13,626 nucleotides of DNA from Victivallales bacterium (GTDB taxonomy: Bacteria; Verrucomicrobiota; Lentisphaeria; Oligosphaerales; Oligosphaeraceae). A program made the translations under genes and the position numbers. Each line of letters starts with the position of its first letter. The first letter of the stretch is position 1. Location: contig JAFTAC010000509.1 in assembly GCA_017458805.1 (NCBI GenBank), forward strand, positions 1-13,626, read 5' to 3'. Positions 7,348 to 13,626 of this stretch are shown here, one piece after another. The notes under the pieces were generated by a model. That model saw only the letters and a program-made list of their open reading frames with translations, was not told where the DNA came from and searched no databases.

Positions 7348-7424
7348 GCAATGATGTAACGACAACGGTCACGTCGTCGAATCGCAGGTCGTGCAACGAT
7401 GTGGCGACGGTCACGTCGTCGAAT
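7348..7424. repeat. Imperfect direct repeat between isomerase and hydrolase
   Basis: Two copies of a roughly 33-nt unit, 7348-7382 and 7393-7424. Both begin GCAAYGATGT and end with the identical GGTCACGTCGTCGAAT, differing by a short indel and a few substitutions. Each can also fold on itself (CGACG-GTCA-CGTCG in the second). The second copy ends just before the GGAGG of the next gene, so it lies in the operon transcript. Confidence 0.6.
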
Positions 7425-7437
7425 TACGGAGGTTATA

Positions 7438-8562
7438 ATGTTGAACAGTGGCGAAAGCTTTACGTTTGAGCGTGAGGAACCTGAAAAGTACTGGAACATC
7501 CAGGAACTCTTCAAGGTTCCGAGCTACCGTGACAGCGGCTTTGAAGACAGCAAGGCAGAGGGCATGAAGGACCTCATGGTTTCTGGCTATGGTCCAAACG
7601 GCACCCAGGCGGAGTTTTTTGCGTACGTCTCGGTGCCCACGACGCCAAAGCCAGCGGGAGGCTACCCTGGAATCGTGCTTGTTCATGGTGGTGGAGGTAC
7701 CGCCTTCCCGCAGTATGTCAGGCTTTGGACAAGCTATGGATTTGCGGTCATCGCCCTCGATTGGTACAACAAGCGACCAATTCCCCTGCAAGACAAAGAG
7801 CCTGCTTCGCAAAGCGTCCAGCGCGTCGATTTGGAGGGCGGCGAGCGAAACGATTATATCGCGAACGTCGCCAACATGGTGCTTTGCAACTCCTTGCTGC
7901 GGAGCTGGCCAGACGTGAATCCAGAAAAAATCGTCTTTGTCGGCCTCTCCTGGGGGAGCTGGTATGGGGCGATAGTCGGCGCCGTTGACAGCCGTCTCAA
8001 GGGCGTTGTGGAGATTTACTGCGGGGACTTGTGCGAGGACAAAACCACCCTTGTCAACGGCCGTTTCCTGCACGCCGCCAAGGTTCCGATGTACTGGGTG
8101 GCCTCCACCCACGACCAGAACGTCACGCTTGAAAGCCTGCGCGCCGCCTTCAACGAGTGCCCGACGATTGTAACCAAGTCCCTTGTCATTGAACTGCCTC
8201 ACTCGCATATCGGCTTCACCTTCGACAGCTGCCCGCGAATGGCAAGGCATTTCATGGAGCCAGACAAGGTGCCGTCGTTGCCATCGCTGGGCAGGCCGGT
8301 CGTCAAAGACGGCGTCGTCAGTGCGGAAATCAAATCACTTGGCCTGGGGCTTGGCAAAGCACTTCTCTGCTATTCCTGCTCTTCAAAGACGGAAAAGCGC
8401 CATCTGTGGAAATGGGAGACACTTCCCGCCGACGTTCACGGCAGCACGATTAGCGCCAGGATACCCGATGGCGCCACGCAATGCTATCTCTCCATCTACG
8501 AGGAGACATGCGGCACATTCAATGACCTCTGCGGAACAACTGAAGTCGTTGATCTCAAGTGA
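7438..8562 (+). CDS. Alpha/beta hydrolase, probable cytoplasmic carbohydrate esterase
   Basis: 374 residues, no signal peptide. The oxyanion-hole strand is VLVHGGGG (81-87). The nucleophile elbow GLSWG at 169-173 matches GxSxG with S171. A likely acid is D226 (STHDQN) and a likely base H255 or H257 (LPHSHIGF). A beta-rich tail from about 290, with KWETLPADVHGSTISARIPDGA, resembles that of acetyl-xylan-esterase/dienelactone-hydrolase-like proteins of planctomycetes and lentisphaeres. The expected activity is removal of acyl groups from sugars or cleavage of a small ester inside the cell. The start at 7438 has GGAGG six nt upstream; an in-frame start at 7399 lies inside the direct repeat. It is 100 nt after the isomerase and 31 nt before the next gene. 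The substrate is unknown. Confidence 0.85.
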   Translation: MLNSGESFTFEREEPEKYWNIQELFKVPSYRDSGFEDSKAEGMKDLMVSGYGPNGTQAEFFAYVSVPTTPKPAGGYPGIVLVHGGGGTAFPQYVRLWTSYGFAVIALDWYNKRPIPLQDKEPASQSVQRVDLEGGERNDYIANVANMVLCNSLLRSWPDVNPEKIVFVGLSWGSWYGAIVGAVDSRLKGVVEIYCGDLCEDKTTLVNGRFLHAAKVPMYWVASTHDQNVTLESLRAAFNECPTIVTKSLVIELPHSHIGFTFDSCPRMARHFMEPDKVPSLPSLGRPVVKDGVVSAEIKSLGLGLGKALLCYSCSSKTEKRHLWKWETLPADVHGSTISARIPDGATQCYLSIYEETCGTFNDLCGTTEVVDLK

Positions 8563-8593
8563 AAAACAAAAGACTATATAGTTATATGTAAAA

Positions 8594-11500
8594 ATGATGA
8601 TGGTTAAGTGGTTGTGGACTTTGCTGGCAGCGTGGTGCTGTGTTTCTATAGCAGGGGAGTATCCTGTCGCGTTGGTTTCGGACCCGCCGCCTGCCATAGA
8701 TGGAAGCGCGGAACGCCTCACGCGCCTGCCGAACTTCCAGATGGTGCGGGGGGAGAAGCACATCCTGTATGGACCAGGTAATTGGACTGGGGATGCGGAC
8801 CTCTCGGCGGAGATGGTGGTCGGCTATGACAAACTTCATCTCTATGTTGGGGCAAAGGTACATGACGATGTGCATCGGCAGAGTTATTTTGGACGTGACT
8901 TGTGGAAGGGTGACCACCTGATGCTTGTGGTTGACTACCCACGGCAGAAGGGGCTTGAGAACGATCTCTCGAAGGTCATGCGTATTGGATTGTCGCCAGG
9001 GGACTTCCAGAAAAGCAAGCCTGAAGCATGTGCCTGGAGTCCCGTGGGGCTTGATGTTTCGTCTGTGCGTATTGCGGCGCTGAAATCATCGGACGGCTAT
9101 ACGCTGGAGGCAGCAATCCCCTGGTCGGTGTTGAAAATGAAACCAGAGCCAGGAACGGAGTTTGGCCTGGATTTGCTGGCGGGGGATTCGGACGGCGAGG
9201 AGCAGGATACGCTGCTAACTCTTGGAGGCCTCATAAAACCGCATCGTCCGCATGACCCTGCTCGCCTGATGACGGCAGTGCTGGCGGATGCAAATGGATG
9301 TATTGACCCCTCATTACGGAAGAACAACGAACTCTTTGAGATAGCATCGTCGGTGATGGTGTCCTATCGGGGGAGCCAGCAAATTAATATTCCAGATGCG
9401 TTGCTGCCTAAGCTGAAGGAACTGGTGGTATTCGGACGTATTGAATCCAAAAGCACAGCCGGAGCCACCTATATGATGCAGTTGAAGTTGAATGGTCACT
9501 TGCTGGGGCTCAAGGAGGTGCGCAATCGCGATGAAAAACTCTACTTCCGCCACTACATCCTGACGCCAGTAAACCGAAACGGTCTCTGGTACACGGCATA
9601 TTCGCCTGATTTCGACCCGAAGAAGAATGAACCCTTCCGATCTGGAGGCGTGACTATCAATCCATACGAGTTTCGCTTTGATGTAAAAGGATTGCTGAAG
9701 CCTTCAGGGAATGTGCTGGAAATCATGCATGCCCATGAACTGCCGCGTCCTGCGCCGTTGATGGTGCGCGTCTGCGGTTCCGAGGTATTGAGTTCGAAAC
9801 TGGCTGAGACACATGTTTGGAAACCGAGTCCGACAGGCGAGCTGCCAGTCATCGTGCCGACACTTCCCCTTGCACATTCGCTTTACGAGGCGGAGTTGGC
9901 TCCAGGAGGAGCGGTTGTGGTTCGCGGCAACGGACGGAAAGATGTGGTCGAGAGCCGCTATTCGACGCGGACACCAGGTTGGGCGGCACTTGCGACAGTA
10001 AAATCCAACGATGAATGGCACGATGCAAAGAGTACGAATAAGGCTTTTACCGCGCGAACAGCGGAGTTCGCGCTGGAACGGCGCATTGAGTGTGATGCGG
10101 AGCACATTCGTGTCATCGACAAGGTGACCAATTTGACACAGGAACTATTGCCCTTGATGTACTGTCATTCATGGAAGACAATGCATTCAGGCGAGGTGCG
10201 TTTAGGAGGGTATGCGGTCACGGCGGCGCAGTCGCGTGTGCAGAGCGGTGAACATCCCGTTGCTGCGTTGCTGGCTGAAAACGTCAGTGGAGCATTGGTG
10301 GCGGAGGATGATTGGAGTCGTGCTCAAGGCGAGCTCTTCCGTGTGGACAGTCTTCTGGGTTTGGAGAACAAACGACTGGTGTTGACGCCAGGTCGCACGT
10401 TGGAACTTGAGTTCTCATTTTACCCCTTGGAGAAGGGAGACTACTTCCTCTGCCTGAACCGTATTCGACGCCATTGGAACGTGAATTTCACAATTCAAAA
10501 AGGTGGCGCCAATGTGCCAGCTCGATATTTATCGAAACTCACTGATACGCAACTGAAAAGCTATCTCGATGGAAAGAGCGTTGGGTATGCCATGGACAAT
10601 GTACCCGTCATTGACAAGCTGGTGACACATGGTACGCGGTTCCGCGAGGTGGATATGGAGCCGTCGCGCGTATTTGCCCAGCGCATCGCGCGGATTGCGC
10701 CTGATGTCAAGAGCTCGCTCTATTTCCATAGTTTCATCGCAAATGGCTCGCATGACGCTGAGGAGTTCCAGGCAGACTCGATGCAGACGGCTGCTGGTAC
10801 GCCCTGCGACTACGGAGGGGGGAACTATCCGCTTTTTCTCCCAACGGCAGGCAGCGCCTTTGCAAAAAGGCAGGATGAACTGCTGGAGGAGCGCTTCGCC
10901 TTGGGGGTGACAGGGATTTTCTGGGACGAACTTGCCTACTCGATGTACAAATACGACTATAATCCTGCCCATTGGGACGGCTGTTCCGCACTGATTGATC
11001 CCAATACCCATCAGATCACACGCAAGATAACCAATGTGACGCTGGCGACCTTGGAATGGCGCTTTGCCACAGCAAAGAATATCCTGAAACGCGGCTATCT
11101 GATTGGCAATGGAGCGCCACAGACGCGCACCTTTACGCAGTTGCATTTCCCACGTTTTGTCGAGACGGGTTCCATCACCAACTTGGTGCTTTCACAACTC
11201 TACACCCCAATTGCGCTTGGGGACCACCTTTCTGAGCGAAACGAATACGACTGCTACCGCAGCATGGTAAAGGGGCTCGACTACGGCGCTGTTTATTACT
11301 GGTACGACTGCCGAATTCGCCCGACGCACCCCACCTTAACCGCCTACATGTATCCACTGACTCCAATTGAACTGGGGCATGGATATATTATCGCGAAGGA
11401 GCGCATCTTAACCAACCGTAGCGGCCTTTTCTCCTGGGGCAACCACGATATATTCGAAGCGCATGTGTTCGACCGCGAGGGAATCGAGGTGACGTGGCAG

Positions 11501-11599
11501 GTAAAAGCTGTCGAGCGGGATGGCATCACCTATGCCGAAGTGCGAATCCCTGAAGGGTACAGCGTGGCCCTGGTACGGCAGAATGCTTTAGCCCCTTAG
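8594..11599 (+). CDS. Secreted CBM9-like and barrel-domain protein, putative glycoside hydrolase
   Basis: 1001 residues. The N-terminus is a Sec signal peptide (MMMVKW, hydrophobic core, likely cut after SIA at residue 20); Cys15/Cys16 do not form a good lipobox. Residues about 30-230 resemble a family 9 carbohydrate-binding module or DOMON-like sandwich: PPPAIDGSAERL, then YDKLHLYVGAKVHDD and GYTLEAAIPWSVL. A middle beta-rich region follows to about 620. Residues about 630-930 look like a TIM barrel; GIFWDELAY places D778 and E779 at a strand end, a plausible catalytic site. The tail holds TPIELGHGYIIAKERILTNRSGL and a small beta domain. I do not recognise a named GH family. The three tandem ATG codons at 8594, 8597 and 8600 have only a weak ribosome site, so the exact start is uncertain. 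Last gene of the plus-strand arm. Confidence 0.75.
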   Translation: MMMVKWLWTLLAAWCCVSIAGEYPVALVSDPPPAIDGSAERLTRLPNFQMVRGEKHILYGPGNWTGDADLSAEMVVGYDKLHLYVGAKVHDDVHRQSYFGRDLWKGDHLMLVVDYPRQKGLENDLSKVMRIGLSPGDFQKSKPEACAWSPVGLDVSSVRIAALKSSDGYTLEAAIPWSVLKMKPEPGTEFGLDLLAGDSDGEEQDTLLTLGGLIKPHRPHDPARLMTAVLADANGCIDPSLRKNNELFEIASSVMVSYRGSQQINIPDALLPKLKELVVFGRIESKSTAGATYMMQLKLNGHLLGLKEVRNRDEKLYFRHYILTPVNRNGLWYTAYSPDFDPKKNEPFRSGGVTINPYEFRFDVKGLLKPSGNVLEIMHAHELPRPAPLMVRVCGSEVLSSKLAETHVWKPSPTGELPVIVPTLPLAHSLYEAELAPGGAVVVRGNGRKDVVESRYSTRTPGWAALATVKSNDEWHDAKSTNKAFTARTAEFALERRIECDAEHIRVIDKVTNLTQELLPLMYCHSWKTMHSGEVRLGGYAVTAAQSRVQSGEHPVAALLAENVSGALVAEDDWSRAQGELFRVDSLLGLENKRLVLTPGRTLELEFSFYPLEKGDYFLCLNRIRRHWNVNFTIQKGGANVPARYLSKLTDTQLKSYLDGKSVGYAMDNVPVIDKLVTHGTRFREVDMEPSRVFAQRIARIAPDVKSSLYFHSFIANGSHDAEEFQADSMQTAAGTPCDYGGGNYPLFLPTAGSAFAKRQDELLEERFALGVTGIFWDELAYSMYKYDYNPAHWDGCSALIDPNTHQITRKITNVTLATLEWRFATAKNILKRGYLIGNGAPQTRTFTQLHFPRFVETGSITNLVLSQLYTPIALGDHLSERNEYDCYRSMVKGLDYGAVYYWYDCRIRPTHPTLTAYMYPLTPIELGHGYIIAKERILTNRSGLFSWGNHDIFEAHVFDREGIEVTWQVKAVERDGITYAEVRIPEGYSVALVRQNALAP

Positions 11600-11613
11600 G
11601 GTGGAATTGGAAA

Positions 11614-11638
11614 AAAAACAACATTTCAACTTGTTTTT
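11614..11638 (+). terminator. Weak AT-rich hairpin with T-run after the secreted protein
   Basis: AAAAACAA (11614-11621) and TTGTTTTT (11631-11638) are perfectly complementary around a 9-nt loop, 15 nt after the stop codon, and the right arm ends in a T-run. The stem has only one GC pair, so termination would be weak. The right arm also overlaps the candidate -35 of the next gene. Confidence 0.25.
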
Positions 11639-11658
11639 GATGGTATTATGAGTATAAT
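11631..11658 (+). promoter_or_regulatory. Candidate promoter for the prepilin-like gene
   Basis: TTGTTT (11631-11636), 16-nt spacer, perfect TATAAT (11653-11658). It would give a 5' leader of about 150 nt that contains the inverted repeat at 11731-11763. Confidence 0.4.
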
Positions 11659-11730
11659 AATCACTTAGAAGAAGAGATTAGCTCTATAACCCAAAATTCG
11701 GCAAAATGATTCACAAAATCGCTGTTTTTT

Positions 11731-11763
11731 GCATCAGTTCCGAATCTTTTTCGGACCTGATGC
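11731..11763. promoter_or_regulatory. 33-nt inverted repeat in the prepilin leader
   Basis: GCATCAGTTCCGA (11731-11743) and TCGGACCTGATGC (11751-11763) pair over 13 positions with one mismatch, around the loop ATCTTTT. It ends 53 nt before the prepilin ATG. There is no following T-run, so it is not a simple terminator. It could be an operator or an RNA hairpin affecting translation or stability. Confidence 0.55.
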
Positions 11764-11816
11764 GGATAATTGCGTTCGAGCATCATTATTCCACCCCAAA
11801 ACACGGACAAAGAACG

Positions 11817-12578
11817 ATGAAAAAGCGTAGTTTTACCTTGATTGAACTTCTGGTTGTGATTGCTATTATCGCCATTCTGGCGGCAATGCTGCTGCCCGCG
11901 CTGAGCAAGGCACGGGACAAGGCCCGCACCATCTCCTGCGTCAACAAGGAGAAGCAAGTCGGGCTGGCCTCCATCATGTACGCCAATGACAACGGAGACT
12001 GCTGGGCGCCTGCCAGCGTCAATGAGAACGAGAGTGGCAATGCTTCGTTCCCCGTCTATTTCACGCGTCTGCTCATCCGCAACAAATATACGGAGGGTGC
12101 CATGTTCTCCTGCGACCAGGGCGTGTCACGCGCCAACGAGCAGACCTGGTCAACCAACATCATGAAACAATGGAAGGACGACGCCGACAAGGAGGGCTTC
12201 CTTGGCGGCACCAACGGCGCCAACCCCTTCGCCTATCCCTCCTACGGCATGAGCGACTACACCAGGGTCAATGCGTCAAACTCGAACTACACCAACGCCG
12301 TCGCCAAGTACAAGAACCCCTCGCAGAAGATACTGCTGGCGGAGGGCTGGGACAACGCGAACCGCACCCAGATCACGCCGCCCCGCTTCATCGGCACGGC
12401 CAGGCTCTATCCCGCCATCACAAGCGGCCTTGGGTATGTCTATCCTCTGCACAACCAGGGGAAAGCCGTCAATGTCATCTTCATGGATGGCCATGCGGAA
12501 ACCGTGAACGTTCCTGGTGAGACCGGCGCCCAGGTCAATTCCGTCCTGACCCAGAAATACTGGCTCTGGAGCGAATAA
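11817..12578 (+). CDS. Prepilin-type (pseudopilin-like) protein with H-Xn-DG motif
   Basis: 253 residues. A type III signal/N-methylation segment is plain: short basic leader MKKRS, then FTLIELLVVIAIIAILAAMLLPAL. Prepilin peptidase would cut before F6, leaving E10 at mature position +5. The globular part ends with LHNQGKAVNVIFMDGHAE, a variant of the H-X9-DG motif with 11 residues between H212 and D224. Such proteins are very abundant in planctomycetes and lentisphaeres and are thought to be assembled or displayed by type II/IV pilus-like machinery; their individual roles are mostly unknown. The ATG at 11817 is chosen because the hallmark begins there; the open frame back to 11706 runs through the inverted repeat and encodes nothing recognisable. 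The ribosome site is weak. No pilus assembly genes are nearby. Confidence 0.9.
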   Translation: MKKRSFTLIELLVVIAIIAILAAMLLPALSKARDKARTISCVNKEKQVGLASIMYANDNGDCWAPASVNENESGNASFPVYFTRLLIRNKYTEGAMFSCDQGVSRANEQTWSTNIMKQWKDDADKEGFLGGTNGANPFAYPSYGMSDYTRVNASNSNYTNAVAKYKNPSQKILLAEGWDNANRTQITPPRFIGTARLYPAITSGLGYVYPLHNQGKAVNVIFMDGHAETVNVPGETGAQVNSVLTQKYWLWSE

Positions 12579-13342
12579 CAGCAGCAACTCCAGCCGCCCG
12601 CCTCTGGTTCGCCTACAACAAGCGCTCTGGCTTCGGCAACTTCGGCAACGTCTATACGGAGGCGGGCTTCAGGCGCCTGGGCCTGATGACCATGCTCCTG
12701 AAGCCCTGTGTCGAGGACTTCCACGCCAGCGGCGCCAAGATGCTATGCTGTGCAACTGGAAACGTCTTCGCTGCAAACAGCTACCGCAAGGTGGGCTTCA
12801 AGACCATCTACGGAGGGGAGACAGGGCCCATGACCATCACCAAGGTGGATTTCTTTGAGGAGGATGCCAAGGCATTCCCTGGCAATGAGCCACTCACCAT
12901 CAGACCTGGCACCCCTGGCGACCAGTTCGACATCGACAAGTTCCTCGCCTACTCGAAGGCGATGTACGGCTTCCCCCGTTGCCATCATGTCGGCATTGCC
13001 GCGCACATCTTCGACTATCGCATCGCCTTCCAGGAGCATCTTTCTGGCAACGGCCCCATCAACGTGGCAGTCACCCCATCGGGCTATGTCGCGGGCTTTG
13101 CTTACGCGCTTAACTACTATGGCGAAACCGTCCTGGACTTCACCACACATCCCTCTTATACAGAAAACGCCACCGAACTCCTCAAGCGCACAGCCGCAGA
13201 ATATCAGGGCTCGCAACAGCCCCTGCTATACATCCACGTCGATGACACCGAACGCCACGCCCTCGCACTCAAGGCAGGCTTCTCCCTTGTTGCGACCGTG
13301 CCTGGAAGGTACTCCATCTACCGAATGGAAACAAAAGGTTGA
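12579..13342 (+). pseudogene. Tandem-GNAT acetyltransferase, 5'-truncated
   Basis: The frame stays open from inside the end of the prepilin gene to the TGA at 13340-13342. Recognisable protein begins within about 20 nt of the prepilin stop: RLWFAYNKRSGFGNFGNVY, then FRRLGLMTMLLK, the acetyl-CoA-binding motif A of GNAT enzymes, and NSYRKVGFKTIYGG, the motif B end. A second, diverged GNAT-like half follows from about 12883 (LTIRPGTPGDQFDIDKFL to ALKAGFSLVATVPGRY). No ATG, GTG or TTG occurs in frame between the prepilin stop and the ATG at 12686, which already lies inside motif A and has no ribosome site. The first domain has therefore lost its N-terminal half. The remaining coding sequence has no stops or frameshifts, so the truncation may be recent, or a rare start could be used. 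Confidence 0.7.
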
Positions 13343-13626
13343 AGCTGAGAATGATATGCAAGAGCTTTCGAGGACAGTGGAAATATCCAAACTGAACAGT
13401 TGTATTTTTTCATGTTGTAGAGGTTGGCGATATAGCTTAAAACATTCATGGATTTTAACTGAGGAAAAAGAAAAGCCAATCGTTTGGATTGGTTTAAACG
13501 TAATGCCTCACTGGTTGATATTCACCTACGCCGTAATGGAGCAGTAAAAAGCCGCGGAGCGGCTTAATCGCCCCCGCGAGGGGGCGAGACATAGTATAGC
13601 CCGTGGTGAGCGCCAAAGGCGCGAAC
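13343..13626. other. Right-edge non-coding region with hairpins
   Basis: No convincing gene is seen in these 284 bases. Composition shifts from AT-rich (13360-13500) to GC-rich. Hairpins occur at 13476-13492 (CCAATC/GATTGG), 13549-13565, 13568-13587 (TCGCCCCC, GCGA loop, GGGGGCGA) and 13610-13622 (GCGCC, AAA loop, GGCGC). Confidence 0.6.
13546..13565 (-). terminator. Rho-independent terminator facing left
   Basis: Read on the minus strand, AAGCCGC, loop TCC and GCGGCTT form a perfect 7-bp stem (five of them GC pairs), and the T-run continues for five T in total (the plus-strand A-run at 13546-13550). On the plus strand only TT follows the stem. This suggests a gene beyond the right edge transcribed toward the GNAT remnant. 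Confidence 0.6.

Noticed and set aside
8573..8582. ACTATATAGT palindrome before the secreted protein gene as an operator
   Set aside because: A 10-bp AT-rich palindrome is expected by chance, and it has no similarity to the repeats in the divergent control region.
12855..13547. 230-codon plus-strand frame overlapping the GNAT remnant
   Set aside because: The GNAT frame carries acetyltransferase motifs; the overlapping frame is low-complexity Ser/Thr/Pro-rich sequence typical of a shadow.
13463..13567. Short open stretch encoding RLDWFKRNASLVDIHLRRNG, possibly the tail of a mobile-element protein
   Set aside because: It is only about 34 codons, has no start codon or ribosome site, and I cannot match it to a transposase family with confidence.
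1..13626. tRNA, rRNA, CRISPR array, insertion sequence or toxin-antitoxin pair
   Set aside because: I looked on both strands and saw no cloverleaf, array, transposase or paired small genes.

Overview
The window looks like chromosomal DNA from a member of the Verrucomicrobiota/Lentisphaerota branch of the PVC bacteria (a Victivallis- or Kiritimatiellae-like relative). This is inferred, not proven. The grounds are a short PVC-style ECF sigma factor, a stand-alone prepilin-type protein with a C-terminal H-Xn-DG motif, large secreted carbohydrate-active proteins of poorly described type, a sialate-O-acetylesterase-type enzyme and a planctomycete/lentisphaere-style alpha/beta hydrolase. Coding DNA is GC-rich with strong third-position bias, while the regulatory gaps are AT-rich. 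Most genes have clear Shine-Dalgarno sites.

The core is a divergent two-armed catabolic locus around a 300-bp AT-rich control region (6462-6761). The left arm runs on the minus strand as a tight four-gene operon: exported sialate-O-acetylesterase-like esterase (6461-4488), SDR oxidoreductase (4470-3733), 987-residue putative glycoside hydrolase without a signal peptide (3707-744), and an ECF-type sigma factor (730-164). Gaps are only 13-25 nt. The right arm runs on the plus strand: RpiB/LacAB-type sugar-phosphate isomerase (6762-7337), cytoplasmic alpha/beta hydrolase (7438-8562) and a secreted 1001-residue protein with a CBM9-like domain plus a probable barrel domain (8594-11599). The control region holds a sigma70-like promoter candidate facing each way and two perfect inverted repeats with the same core, TGCGGA-N5-TCCGCA, whose centres are 33 bp apart.

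Taken together this reads as an uncharacterised system for using an acylated (probably acetylated) glycan. One exported esterase and one secreted binding/hydrolase protein would act outside the cytoplasm. A second esterase, a large hydrolase, an SDR and a sugar-phosphate isomerase would act inside. No transporter, sugar kinase or classical DNA-binding regulator lies in the window, so part of the pathway must be elsewhere.

The right end is different. A lone prepilin-like gene (11817-12578), preceded by a promoter-like AT-rich segment and a 33-nt imperfect inverted repeat, ends next to a tandem-GNAT acetyltransferase remnant that has lost its 5' end (about 12579-13342). Beyond it, 284 bp hold no convincing gene but contain several hairpins, including a good rho-independent terminator pointing leftwards, which suggests a convergent gene beyond the window. 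The left edge (1-163) is also non-coding and carries a hairpin plus a 22-bp direct repeat.
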